A stretch of DNA of 64,000 nucleotides from Streptomyces sp. CB09001 (GTDB lineage: Bacteria > Actinomycetota > Actinomycetes > Streptomycetales > Streptomycetaceae): the NCBI RefSeq assembly GCF_003369795.1, contig NZ_CP026730.1, positions 6,253,001 to 6,317,000 of the forward strand, in the 5' to 3' direction. This document shows positions 52,808 to 61,625 of the stretch, one piece after another; position 1 is the stretch's first letter; the number at the start of each line of letters is the position of its first letter. The notes below the pieces were generated by a model that saw nothing but the letters and a program-made list of their open reading frames with translations, ran no database searches and was not told the origin of the DNA. Both the position numbers and the translations under genes were made by a program.

Positions 52808-53562
52808 GCGCCCTGCGCGTGACCCTGGTGCACGGACTGGCCGGCAGCACCCGGCTGTGGGACGCGTGCCGCGCCGAGGCGCCCGAGGGCGTCCGGACGA
52901 CCGCGGCCGACGTCCGCTGGCCCCTCGACGGCACCGCGGGCCCCGGGCTCACCGGCGACCCGGCCGGTCTCGTCGCCGACGTGGTGCGTGGCACCCGGGC
53001 CGAGGTCGTGGTGGCCCACTCCTTCGCGGCCAACGCGCTGCTCGAACACCTCGCGTCACCCCAGGCGTCGCCGCTGCGCGCGGCCGTGCTCGTGGCGCCC
53101 TTCTACCGACCGCGCCGACAGGACTTCGACTGGGACACGATCTCCTACTACTTCAACCGCTTCCACCTGATCCTCGAAGAGGGACTGCACGTGTCCGCGG
53201 GCGGCCGCCTCGACCCCGAGGTCCGGCACGCGATGGCCCTGCGGGTCCGCGAGAGCATCGGCCCGTACGGCTGGATGGACTTCTTCGGGGCCTACCTGCG
53301 CACTCCCGCGCTGCCGCTGCACCGCGTCCGGCTGCCCGTCCTGGTCGTCGCCGGCAGCGACGACCGCGCCGCACCGGTGTCCGACGCCCGCGCGCTCGCC
53401 GGTGCCCTGCCCGCGGCCCGGCTCGCCGAGTTCCCGGGGTGCGGGCACTTCCCGATGGCCGAACGCGCCCGGTCCTTCGGCCGGCTGCTCGGCGACTTCC
53501 TCGCCCCACCCGACCGCTCCGCCGGCGCCCCGTCGGCCGACGCCCCGCTGGAGATGACGTGA
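52804..53562 (+). CDS. alpha/beta hydrolase 1
   Basis: 252 residues. TLVHGLAGSTRLWD at the start, nucleophile in VVVAHSFAANALL (A-H-S-F-A instead of GxSxG), VVAGSDDRAAPV for the acid, and FPGCGHFPMAER for the His. It could release or edit acyl chains in the PKS operon. The stop overlaps a GTG start (GTGA). Confidence 0.86.
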   Translation: MSALRVTLVHGLAGSTRLWDACRAEAPEGVRTTAADVRWPLDGTAGPGLTGDPAGLVADVVRGTRAEVVVAHSFAANALLEHLASPQASPLRAAVLVAPFYRPRRQDFDWDTISYYFNRFHLILEEGLHVSAGGRLDPEVRHAMALRVRESIGPYGWMDFFGAYLRTPALPLHRVRLPVLVVAGSDDRAAPVSDARALAGALPAARLAEFPGCGHFPMAERARSFGRLLGDFLAPPDRSAGAPSADAPLEMT

Positions 53563-54560
53563 CCAAGGCACCCGTGACCACCGCCCCCTCGCTGCCGGAT
53601 TCCGTGGAGGTCCTGGAGCGGCCCTCGACCGTGCAGCTGCGGCCGCGGTACGAGGGCTCCAACATCTGTACCTGGATCGGCTTCAAACACGTCAACTACC
53701 TTGTGGAAGAGGCCGTCCTCGAACACCTGCGACGCAGCGGCTGGCCCGCCGGGATGCTCTACGAGGACTTCGGCCTGTGCGTCGACATCGTGAGCGTCGA
53801 GGCCGCGATCCTGTCCGCCACCCACATCGACGACATCGTCTCCGCCCGGGTCGTCGCCGAGGGGCCGCCCGTCGGACAGGAGATCGCCCTGACCGTCTCC
53901 CTGGACGTCCACGGCTCGGCGACCCCGGTCAAGACCGTTTCCGCCAAGGTCCGGGTGGCCCTGCGGCACGACCCGCGCGGCGGCGGCGCCGCCCCGGTGC
54001 CCCAGGTCCTGGAACGCTTCACCGTCAAGGAGATCGACCGCGCGCACCTGGTCCGGGTACCCGTCGCCGCCACGCCGCCGGCGAGGGTGGCCGACGGCGA
54101 CGAACTGCTCGCCGCGCTGACCTCGGACGCCAACGCCTTCGGCTGGAAGTGGCGCATCCCGTACTTCTACTGCCACTTCACCGAGCGCCTCCAGATGTCC
54201 GGCTACCTGCGCCTGATGGAGGAGGCCGTCGATCGCTTCCTGGCCGACCGCGGCATCTCCATCAAACGGCTGCTGGACGAACAGAACTGGATCCCCGTCG
54301 TACCGAAGAACTCCGTCGTCATGCTCGCCGAGGCCCGGATGGAGGAGGACATCTACACCGTCCTCACCGTCGAGGACGTCTTCAAGCGGCTCATCTACAC
54401 CGCCCGGATGGACTGCTACGTCCTGCGCGACGGCGTCCCCGTGCACACCGCCACCGGCCGCATCACCCACGGCTACGCGCTGATCGAGAACCGGCGCGAC
54501 TGGAGCCTGGTGGAGTTCGACGACCGCATGGTCCAGCGGCTCAACGGGCAGCACGGCTGA
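53559..54560 (+). CDS. double hot-dog thioesterase-like protein
   Basis: 333 residues with two hot-dog halves, about 20-130 and 180-325. The first has SNICTWIGFKHVNYLVEEAV, the second YCHFTERLQMSGYLRLMEEA and WIPVVPKNSVVMLAEA, like acyl-ACP thioesterases. It may hydrolyse the finished polyketide from the ACP to give the free acid used by the FAAL. The stop and next start form TGATG. Confidence 0.75.
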   Translation: MTKAPVTTAPSLPDSVEVLERPSTVQLRPRYEGSNICTWIGFKHVNYLVEEAVLEHLRRSGWPAGMLYEDFGLCVDIVSVEAAILSATHIDDIVSARVVAEGPPVGQEIALTVSLDVHGSATPVKTVSAKVRVALRHDPRGGGAAPVPQVLERFTVKEIDRAHLVRVPVAATPPARVADGDELLAALTSDANAFGWKWRIPYFYCHFTERLQMSGYLRLMEEAVDRFLADRGISIKRLLDEQNWIPVVPKNSVVMLAEARMEEDIYTVLTVEDVFKRLIYTARMDCYVLRDGVPVHTATGRITHGYALIENRRDWSLVEFDDRMVQRLNGQHG

Positions 54561-55831
54561 TGGACCCCGTCCTGGTCACCGGAGTCGGTGCCGTGACCTG
54601 CCACGGCACCGGAGTGCCCGCCCTCGGCGCGGCGATGGACCGGGCCCGCGGCAGGCAGCCGGACAAGGTGCCCGACCCGTGGGCGCGCATGGAGCTGCCC
54701 CTGATGTACCTGGTGCCGGAACCGGCCCTCGACGAGGAGCCGGGCACCGGCCCGGGACGCGCCACTACCTTCGCCCTGCGCGCCGCGCACGAGGCGCTGG
54801 CCGGCGCCGGCCTCGACCGGGACGCGCTGCGCGCCGCCCGGGCCGCGGTGGTGCTCGGGACGTGCATGGGAGCCCTCGGCGACCGGGAACGGGAGCGGGA
54901 CCGGGAACGGGAACGGGAACGGAGCGGCGGGGCCGCGCCGTCCGCACCGCCGCACGATCCGCCGGGGGCGCCCGCGCCGTCCGGACCGCCGCACGATCCG
55001 CCGGCGGCACCGGACCGGTGGTCCGACTTCGAGGTCTCCTCACGGCTGGCGGCCGACCTCGGTGTCACCGGTGCGGCGAGCAGCACCAGCAACGCCTGCG
55101 CCGCCAGTGGCTTCGCGCTCGCCACCGCGGCCGACATGATCCGCTGCGGCGAGGCCGACGTCGTCGTCACCGGCGGCGCCGACGCCTACTCCCGCATCGC
55201 CCTCGCCAACTTCAACCGGCTCGGCGCCGTCGACGCCCACGGCTGCCGTCCGTTCGCCGCCGACCGGGCGGGCACCGTCTTCGGCGAGGGCGCCGGCGTC
55301 GTGGTGCTGGAATCGGCGGCGTACGCCCGGGCCCGCGGTGCCCGGCCGCTCGCCGAGGTCGGCGAGGCCGGCTGGAGCTGCGACGCCGGACACCCCACCG
55401 CCCCCGAGGAGAGCGGCGAACAGATCGTCCGCGCCCTGCGGGACGCCCTCGACCGCACCCACGTCGAACCCCACGAGATCGGCTGCGTGATCCCGCACGG
55501 CACCGGAACCCGGCTGAACGACCGGATCGAGAGCGCCGCCCTGCGGACCACGTTCGGGCCGCGGACGGAGGTACCGCCCCTGTACAGCCTCAAGGCACTC
55601 CTCGGCCACACCGGAGGGGCCGCCGCGGCCCTCGCCGCCGTCGCCGCCACGGTCGTCCTCGGCCGCGGCACCGTGCCCCCCAACGTGCCGGTCGGCGCGC
55701 CGGACCCGGACTGCGCCGTCCCGCTCCCGACGGCCGCGACGCCGCTGACCGCCCGGTCCGTGCTGGTCAACGCCTACGCCTTCGGCGGCAACAACATCTC
55801 CCTGGTGCTGCGGGAGGCCCTCCCGTGCTGA
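54560..55831 (+). CDS. ketosynthase KS4 (catalytic) with repeat-rich insert
   Basis: 423 residues. Cys180 in TSNACAASGFAL, IPHGTGTRLND and KALLGHTGGAAA keep the triad. Residues about 108-153 are an unusual low-complexity segment: alternating Arg-Glu/Asp, then two 13-residue Pro-rich repeats (APSAPPHDPPGAP and APSGPPHDPPAAP). This sits before the active-site Cys, where other KS have an ordered loop. The gene pairs with KS5. Confidence 0.9.
   Translation: MDPVLVTGVGAVTCHGTGVPALGAAMDRARGRQPDKVPDPWARMELPLMYLVPEPALDEEPGTGPGRATTFALRAAHEALAGAGLDRDALRAARAAVVLGTCMGALGDRERERDRERERERSGGAAPSAPPHDPPGAPAPSGPPHDPPAAPDRWSDFEVSSRLAADLGVTGAASSTSNACAASGFALATAADMIRCGEADVVVTGGADAYSRIALANFNRLGAVDAHGCRPFAADRAGTVFGEGAGVVVLESAAYARARGARPLAEVGEAGWSCDAGHPTAPEESGEQIVRALRDALDRTHVEPHEIGCVIPHGTGTRLNDRIESAALRTTFGPRTEVPPLYSLKALLGHTGGAAAALAAVAATVVLGRGTVPPNVPVGAPDPDCAVPLPTAATPLTARSVLVNAYAFGGNNISLVLREALPC
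54881..55012 (+). repeat. hexamer and 39-bp repeats within KS4
   Basis: Repeated CGGGAA/CGGGAG hexamers (54881 to about 54922), then two copies of a 39-bp unit starting at 54935 and 54974 (GCGCCGTCCGCACCG and GCGCCGTCCGGACCG). Both are in frame, so slippage has kept the gene open. Confidence 0.85.
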
Positions 55832-56811
55832 CGCCGCACCGCCCCGCCGAGGCGGACATCGTGGTCACCGGCGTGGCCACCGTCGTACCCGGTCCCGGCC
55901 GGCCGCCCGGCGCCTGGTTCGACGCCGACGCCGAACTCGGCCCGCGCGGCCACAAGTACCTGCCCCAGGGCACCCGTTACCTGCTCGCCGCCGGACGACG
56001 CGCCCTGCGCTCCGCGACGGCGCCCGTGCAGGTGCCGCCGGACCGGCGCGGCCTCGTGGTCGGCACCAACAACGGGCTCGCGCCGCTCTTCCGCGCCATG
56101 GACCGCACCGTCGTGGACACCGGGGCCGAACGGCTGCGCCCCGCCCTCGCCCCCTACTTCGCCGTCAACGTCCTCGCCGGCCGGTTCGCCGCCGAACAGG
56201 CCCTCAAGGGGTTCAGCTGCACCCTCACCACCTCCTCCGTCGCCGGCGTGGAGGCGGTGCAGACGGCCGTCCGGGCCCTGCGTCTGGACCGCGCCGACCT
56301 GGTGGTGGTCGCCGCCGTGGAGGACCTGGCTCCCTCCTCGGCCGGGACGGCCGGACCGCCGCCCGAGGAGGGAGCCGTGGCCCTGGTTCTGGAACCGCGG
56401 GCCGCGGCCGAGCGCCGAGGGGCGCCCGTGCGGGGCAGCCTGAGGGCCGCGGCCGCATTCGTCCCGCCCGGCATCGACGCCGCCGACCCCGAACTCGGCC
56501 TCGCCGTCGGCGACCTGCTGAGCGCCGTCCAGTCCGAGCCGCCCGCACCGGTCCACGCCGTACTGGACGGCTCGGCCCGAGGCACGGCCGTCGGCGCGCT
56601 CCTCGGCGCGTCCGCCCGGCGGGCCGCCCGCCCCGCCGGGGCCGGGTGCCTCGCTCCGCTGCTGGCCGCGGCCGAGCCGTTCGCCGCCGGCGGCGGGCGC
56701 CGGGTGGTCCTCACGGCCACCGCGGCCGGACACCTCGCCGCCGTCCACGTCCTCGCCGCAGCACCACGACCCACCCCGTCAGGAGGCTTACGTGCGCAAT
56801 CGACTGCGTGA
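55825..56811 (+). CDS. KS-family protein KS5 with Ser in place of Cys (CLF-like)
   Basis: 328 residues from GTG 55825, inside the KS4 stop region. The active-site loop reads TLTTSSVAGVEAV, placing Ser138 where the Cys sits. It is shorter than a normal KS and lacks the HGTGT loop. It likely pairs with KS4 as a non-catalytic partner. Its end overlaps the next gene start (56792) by 20 bp. Confidence 0.82.
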   Translation: MLTPHRPAEADIVVTGVATVVPGPGRPPGAWFDADAELGPRGHKYLPQGTRYLLAAGRRALRSATAPVQVPPDRRGLVVGTNNGLAPLFRAMDRTVVDTGAERLRPALAPYFAVNVLAGRFAAEQALKGFSCTLTTSSVAGVEAVQTAVRALRLDRADLVVVAAVEDLAPSSAGTAGPPPEEGAVALVLEPRAAAERRGAPVRGSLRAAAAFVPPGIDAADPELGLAVGDLLSAVQSEPPAPVHAVLDGSARGTAVGALLGASARRAARPAGAGCLAPLLAAAEPFAAGGGRRVVLTATAAGHLAAVHVLAAAPRPTPSGGLRAQSTA

Positions 56812-57622
56812 CCGCTGGTGTCTGGTCCTCGGCGCGTCGAGCGGCATGGGCCGGGCCACCGCCCTCGCCCTGGCCGACCAGGGCGCGCACATCGCCGGAG
56901 TGCACCTCGACCGCGCCGACGGACTCCGGGCGGCCCGGGAGCTGGAGTGCACCCTGCGGGCCAAAGGCGTGCGCGCCCACCTCTTCAACGTCAACGCGGC
57001 GTCCGACCGCGGGCGGGCCACCCTGCTGCCCGCCCTCGCCGAACTCACCGGCGGCCGGGCGCTGGCCACCGTCCTGCACTCCCTGGCCTTCGGCAGCTTG
57101 GTGCCGTTCCTGCCCACCGACGACACCAAGCAGTCCCTGACCCGTGCCCAACTGGAGATGACGCTCGACGTCATGGCCCACAGCCTCGTCTACTGGACCC
57201 AGGACCTGCTGTCCGCCGGGCTCCTCGCCGAGAACTCCCGGGTCTTCGCGATGACCAGCGCCGGCACCAGCCAGGTACTCCCGAGCTACGGCGCCGTCTC
57301 CGCCGCCAAGGCCGCCCTGGAGTCCCATGTCCGCCAGCTCGCCTGCGAACTCGCCCCGCACGGAGTCGCGGTCAACGCGCTGCGCGCCGGCGTCACCGTC
57401 ACACCGTCGCTGCTGCGCATCCCCGGGCACGAGGAGTTCACCGGCGAGTCAGCGGCGGGCAACCCGCACGGCAGGCTCACCACCCCCGAGGACGTCGCGG
57501 AGACCGTCGTCCTGCTGTCCAACGCCCCGTCCTCGTGGCTGACGGGCAACACGATCGGCGTGGACGGCGCGGAACTCGTCGCCGCCGGCGCCACCTGGAG
57601 CCGACGGGAGGCGACCCGATGA
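56792..57622 (+). CDS. FabI-like short-chain dehydrogenase/enoyl reductase
   Basis: 276 residues from GTG 56792, with AGGAGG 5 nt upstream. GASSGMGRATALAL is the nucleotide site; the catalytic Tyr and Lys are spaced Y-x6-K (YGAVSAAK), as in FabI enoyl reductases, rather than YxxxK. HSLAFGSL, NALRAGVTVTPSLL and NPHGRLTTPEDVAE also resemble FabI. It may saturate one double bond during chain building, or oxidise/reduce a later intermediate. Confidence 0.85.
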   Translation: MRNRLRDRWCLVLGASSGMGRATALALADQGAHIAGVHLDRADGLRAARELECTLRAKGVRAHLFNVNAASDRGRATLLPALAELTGGRALATVLHSLAFGSLVPFLPTDDTKQSLTRAQLEMTLDVMAHSLVYWTQDLLSAGLLAENSRVFAMTSAGTSQVLPSYGAVSAAKAALESHVRQLACELAPHGVAVNALRAGVTVTPSLLRIPGHEEFTGESAAGNPHGRLTTPEDVAETVVLLSNAPSSWLTGNTIGVDGAELVAAGATWSRREATR

Positions 57623-58797
57623 CCACCACCGTGCCACAGCCGGCGACCGCACCACCCACCCCCGCCACCACCACCGTGATCTCCGGATGGTCGGTGCTCT
57701 CCCCGTACGGGATCGGCGCCGGACCCTTCACCCAGGGCCTCGCCGAACGGCGACCCGTCGTCCCCCGGCTCAACCGCGACGTGTGGCACGCACCGCCGGG
57801 CGACGCCCTGCTCGTGCCCGGGTTCGACGTGGTCACCGTGCTCGGCAGCCGCGGCACCCGCACCATGGACCGGCTCACCGGCCTCACCGTCGCCACCCTG
57901 GGCACGCTCGTCGACCCCGACGGGACCGCCCGCCGCCTCGACGAACCGGAACGCGTCGGACTCGTCCTCGGTACCGGCTCCGGCTCCGTGCAGAGCACCA
58001 TGGACTTCACCCGCGACGCGCTGACCGGAGCCAAGCCCTTCTACGTCGACCCGGCGCTGTTCCCCAACACCGTCATGAACCGCGCCGCCGGGCAGAGCGC
58101 CATCTGGTACGGCCTCAAGGGGCCCAACGCCACCCTGGCGGGCGGCCCCCTCACCGGACTCCAGGCCCTGCGCTACGCCACCCGGCTGCGCGAGCGCGGC
58201 TACAGCCGCACGGTGCTGTGCGGTGCCGTGGAGGAGTTCTCCGAACAACGCGCCTGGCTGGCCTGGCACACGCGGAGCGAGGCCCGCCGCGCCACACCGC
58301 TCGCCGAGGCGTGCGCCATGTTCCTGCTGGAGGACGCCGAGGCCGCCCGGGAGGCCGGTCGCACCCCGTACGCCGACATCCTCGCCGTCCGCTTCGGTGC
58401 CGGCCCGCGGGGACCGCGCGCCGCCCTGGAACGGTGCGTGCGCGGCGCCCTGGAGGCAGCCGGCACCACACCGGGCGACGTCGCGTTCGCCGCACCCTCG
58501 GGGCGCGTCGCCCCGCCCCCCGGGGCCTGCCCCATGGGCTTCGGGAACCCCGCGTCCGGCACCGACGAGGCCGACACGGTGGAGACGGACGTCCTCGGCA
58601 CCGTACTGGACGGCACGGACGCCGAGCTCATCGGCGTGCGCGACCTGATCGGCGACGCCTCGGCCGCGTCCGCGGGCGTCCAGCTGGCCGCGGTGCTCGC
58701 CGCCGCCGCCCACCGCCCCCGGCCCGGCGCCACCGCCCTGATCACCTCCGTCGACGACGACGGCCTCGTCGCCTGCCTCGTCCTGCGGCTCAGGTGA
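57619..58797 (+). CDS. KS-family protein KS6 without catalytic Cys or His
   Basis: 392 residues. TLAGGPLTGLQAL takes the place of the Cys loop, and FAAPSGRVAPPPG the place of HGTGT. The fold signature remains (VISGWSVLSPYG, VLGTGSGSVQST, LFPNTVMNRAAGQSAI). This is the third non-catalytic KS in the operon and may be a CLF. The start overlaps the SDR stop (ATGA). Confidence 0.85.
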   Translation: MTTTVPQPATAPPTPATTTVISGWSVLSPYGIGAGPFTQGLAERRPVVPRLNRDVWHAPPGDALLVPGFDVVTVLGSRGTRTMDRLTGLTVATLGTLVDPDGTARRLDEPERVGLVLGTGSGSVQSTMDFTRDALTGAKPFYVDPALFPNTVMNRAAGQSAIWYGLKGPNATLAGGPLTGLQALRYATRLRERGYSRTVLCGAVEEFSEQRAWLAWHTRSEARRATPLAEACAMFLLEDAEAAREAGRTPYADILAVRFGAGPRGPRAALERCVRGALEAAGTTPGDVAFAAPSGRVAPPPGACPMGFGNPASGTDEADTVETDVLGTVLDGTDAELIGVRDLIGDASAASAGVQLAAVLAAAAHRPRPGATALITSVDDDGLVACLVLRLR

Positions 58798-58871
58798 CCC
58801 GCCGGCCCCCGCCTCCGCCTCCGCCCTCGCCCTCGCCCGAGACCCGCCGAACCGGCAGCGAAAGGAACGTC

Positions 58872-59159
58872 ATGGCCGAAGAGACCCGTACCGCACCCGA
58901 CCACACGAGCCGCACGCCCATGGACAAGGAGCGGCTGCGCACCCTGCTCGCCGAGATCCTCGACGTCGACGTCGCCGAGATCTCCGACCGCGCCCACTTC
59001 GTCGACGACCTCGGGGTGGACTCGCTGATGGCCCTGGAGATCAGTGTGCGGCTCGAAGCGGAGTACCCCGTCAAACTGGCGGAGGAGGAGCTGACCGAAC
59101 TCGCCACCCTCGACGACACCTACGCACTGCTCGAGGCCAAACTGAGGTCGGCCTCATGA
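58872..59159 (+). CDS. acyl carrier protein 2
   Basis: 95 residues. Ser in DDLGVDSLMALEISVRLEAE. AAAGGA precedes the ATG at 58872; the 74-bp upstream gap is C-rich with no motif. The stop overlaps the dehydratase start by ATGA. Its acidic helix II matches KS-CLF partner ACPs. Confidence 0.93.
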   Translation: MAEETRTAPDHTSRTPMDKERLRTLLAEILDVDVAEISDRAHFVDDLGVDSLMALEISVRLEAEYPVKLAEEELTELATLDDTYALLEAKLRSAS

Positions 59160-59563
59160 CCGCGCCGTCCGTCTCCCTGCTCGGCCTGGAACCCCGCTCC
59201 GTCCTCCGCGACGGCGGCGCCGTCACCGCACGGGCCACCGTCGACCCCGGGCACGAGGTCTTCCCCGGCCACTACCCCGGATTCCCGGTCCTGCCGGGGG
59301 TGTGCCTCATCGAGTACGCCGACCGCAGCATCCTCTTCGACCAGCGGCGCCTGGACCGGGAGCGGGAGCTGGTCGCCGTGGACCGCTGCCGCTTCCGGGC
59401 CCCGGTCTTCCCCGGCGACGAGCTGACCCTGCGCGTCGAGTACGCCGACGGCGACGACGCCGCGCCCGAGCTGCGCAGCGACGTCGTGGTCAGCACCGGC
59501 CGCGGCCGCGTCGCGGAACTGCGGCTACGGCATCGCACGGTGGCGACCGGGGCGGGCCGATGA
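59156..59563 (+). CDS. FabZ/FabA-like dehydratase, subunit or copy 1
   Basis: 135 residues, a single hot-dog. The catalytic region FPGHYPGFPVLPGVCLIEYA holds the His and Glu expected for a hydroxyacyl-ACP dehydratase. It is coupled to both neighbours by ATGA. The enzyme would form the double bonds of a polyene. Confidence 0.88.
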   Translation: MTAPSVSLLGLEPRSVLRDGGAVTARATVDPGHEVFPGHYPGFPVLPGVCLIEYADRSILFDQRRLDRERELVAVDRCRFRAPVFPGDELTLRVEYADGDDAAPELRSDVVVSTGRGRVAELRLRHRTVATGAGR

Positions 59564-60069
59564 CCGCCTGGGCCGCCGACACCGACGCCATCACCCGGAT
59601 CATCCCGCACCGCTACCCCGTCCTGCTGGTCGACCGTGTCACACGGGTCGATCCGGGACGGACCCTGACCGCGCTCAAGGCGGTCAGCGCGAACGAGTCC
59701 TGCTACCGCGGGGTCCCGGCGCACGGCGGTCCCGCCCGCTTCCACTACCCGCGTCCGCTGCTGATCGAGTCCTGGGCCCAGGCCGCCGTGCTGCTCGCCG
59801 TCTGGAACACGCCCAACCCCGACGTGACCACCGGAAAGGTCGAACTCGCCGGTGCCGTCGACGAGGTGGCCTTCCACCGCCCCGTAACCCCCGGCGACCT
59901 GCTCGAACACCGGGTGCGGGTCGTCCGGGCGGTCGGGGACACCACGATCCTGGCGGGCGGGACCCACTGCGACGGCGCCCCGGTGACCGAGGTCGGCCAC
60001 TTCATCGTCGCGCTGCGCCCGCTCGCCTCCGTCGCCCCACCGCTCGCCCCGGACCACTCCAGCCCCTGA
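59560..60069 (+). CDS. FabZ-like dehydratase, subunit or copy 2
   Basis: 169 residues. IPHRYPVLLVDRV near the start is a typical FabZ motif; RFHYPRPLLIESWAQAAVL holds the active-site region, with the GHxPG glycine lost. It may form a heteromer with copy 1, as with the ApeI-ApeP dehydratase pair of aryl polyenes. Confidence 0.88.
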   Translation: MTAWAADTDAITRIIPHRYPVLLVDRVTRVDPGRTLTALKAVSANESCYRGVPAHGGPARFHYPRPLLIESWAQAAVLLAVWNTPNPDVTTGKVELAGAVDEVAFHRPVTPGDLLEHRVRVVRAVGDTTILAGGTHCDGAPVTEVGHFIVALRPLASVAPPLAPDHSSP

Positions 60070-60106
60070 GACCCGTCGGTCCCGCAGCCCTCCGAGGAGA
60101 CCCGCC

Positions 60107-60853
60107 ATGCCCGCACCCGACCGTCCCGTCGCCCTGGTCAGCGGCGGCTCACGCGGCATCGGGCGAGCCGTCGTGCAACGGCTCGCCGAGACCGGCCACG
60201 ACGTGGCGTTCTGCTACCGCGGCCGCGACGACGCCGCACGGGAGACCGCGGAGGCGGCCGGCAAGACCGGGGCCCGCGTACTGCCCGTGCGGGCGGACGT
60301 CACCGACGCCGGGGCCGTCCGCTCGCTGGTCGCCGCCACCGAGCGGGAGCTCGGCCCCATCGCGACCGTCGTCGGCTGCGCCGGCATCGTCCGGGACAAA
60401 CCTCTGCTGATGATGGGCGACGACGACTGGCGGGAGGTCGTCGACACCAACCTCAACGGCACCTACCACCTGTGCCGCGCCGTCGCCTTCGGGCTGATGA
60501 AACGCAGGTCGGGCAGCATCGTCACGCTGTCCTCCGTCAGCGGCCTGCACGGCAACGCCGGACAGGCCAACTACGCGGCCACCAAGGCCGGGATCATCGG
60601 CTTCACCAAGTCCCTCGCCAAGGAACTCGGCCGCCACGGCGTGCGCGCCAACGTGGTGGCCCCCGGCTTCATCTCCACCGACATGACCGCCGAGCTGCCC
60701 GCGAACACCGCGGAGAGCATGCGCGGCCGCATCGCGCTCGGCCGCTTCGGAGGACCCGAGGAGGTGGCCGACCTCGTGGCCTTCCTGGTGTCCGAACGGG
60801 CCGCCTACATCACCGGTCAGGTGTTCGCCGTCGACGGCGGCATCGCCCTGTGA
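60107..60853 (+). CDS. 3-oxoacyl-ACP reductase (FabG-like ketoreductase)
   Basis: 248 residues. NADPH site VSGGSRGIGRAVVQRLA, NxAG-like GCAGIVRDKPL, Ser in TLSSVSGLHGN, YxxxK in YAATKAGIIG, and NVVAPGFISTDM. GGAG lies upstream of the ATG. This is the ketoreductase for each extension cycle. Confidence 0.93.
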   Translation: MPAPDRPVALVSGGSRGIGRAVVQRLAETGHDVAFCYRGRDDAARETAEAAGKTGARVLPVRADVTDAGAVRSLVAATERELGPIATVVGCAGIVRDKPLLMMGDDDWREVVDTNLNGTYHLCRAVAFGLMKRRSGSIVTLSSVSGLHGNAGQANYAATKAGIIGFTKSLAKELGRHGVRANVVAPGFISTDMTAELPANTAESMRGRIALGRFGGPEEVADLVAFLVSERAAYITGQVFAVDGGIAL

Positions 60854-60920
60854 ACCGGGCGGCGCCGGCCGCCCCTCCCGCACCGCACCCGACCGCAGCC
60901 AGCCCCGGAAGGCGAGGGCC

Positions 60921-61625
60921 ATGACCACGAGGACCATCTTCTACTTCTCCCTGCGCAGTCCGTACTCCTGGCTGGCCCACCGGGAACTGACGCGTCGCCG
61001 GCCCAGGGTCGCCGCCGAACTGGAGTGGGTGCCCTACTGGGAGCCGGACGCGCGCAGCGAACGGCTCCTGGCCGAGTCCGGGCACGCCTTCGTCTACACG
61101 GCGATGTCACGCCCCAAGCACTTCTACATCCTCGCCGACGTCCGCAGGCTCGCCACCGCCCGCGGTCTGAAGGTCACCTGGCCGGTGGACCGCGACCCCG
61201 TCTGGGAGGTACCCCACCTGGCCTGGCTCGCCGCCCGGGCCCACGGCCGCGGCACCGAGTTCGCCGACCGCGTCTACACCGCCCGCTGGCTGGAGGGCCG
61301 CAACATCTGCGACCCCGCCACCATCGCCGCCCTCGCCGACGAGAGCGGCCTCGACCCCGCCGAACTCGCGGGCGCGGCCGACCACCCCGGGCTGCGCGAA
61401 GAGGGCGCCCGGGCGCTGCGCCGCGCCGTCGAGGACGGCGTGTTCGGCGTGCCCTACTTCATCAACGGCCACGACAAGTACTGGGGTCTGGACCGCCTCG
61501 ACGCCTTCCTGGCCACCCTCGGCCCCACGTACGACACCGTGCCGCCCCCCGAACCGGACCTGCGCGAACCCGTGCTCGAGGCGCGCGGAGGAGGTGACCT
61601 CGGACATGGCGGCGGGTGCGGCTGA
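60921..61625 (+). CDS. DsbA/2-hydroxychromene-2-carboxylate-isomerase-like protein
   Basis: 234 residues of the thioredoxin-fold HCCA isomerase family: FYFSLRSPYSWLAHREL near the start (Ser in the GSH-binding position), WPVDRDPVWEVPHLAWLAAR, and GVFGVPYFINGHDKYWGLD. There is no CxxC, so it is not a disulfide oxidase. Similar proteins occur in highly reducing type II PKS clusters that make cinnamoyl-type acyl chains. A role in double-bond isomerisation before ring closure is an attractive inference. Confidence 0.8.
   Translation: MTTRTIFYFSLRSPYSWLAHRELTRRRPRVAAELEWVPYWEPDARSERLLAESGHAFVYTAMSRPKHFYILADVRRLATARGLKVTWPVDRDPVWEVPHLAWLAARAHGRGTEFADRVYTARWLEGRNICDPATIAALADESGLDPAELAGAADHPGLREEGARALRRAVEDGVFGVPYFINGHDKYWGLDRLDAFLATLGPTYDTVPPPEPDLREPVLEARGGGDLGHGGGCG

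Noticed and set aside
49368..58797. PKS block as primary fatty-acid synthesis genes
   Set aside because: Six KS-family proteins, three of them without the catalytic Cys, with hydrolases and tailoring genes, do not fit housekeeping FAS.
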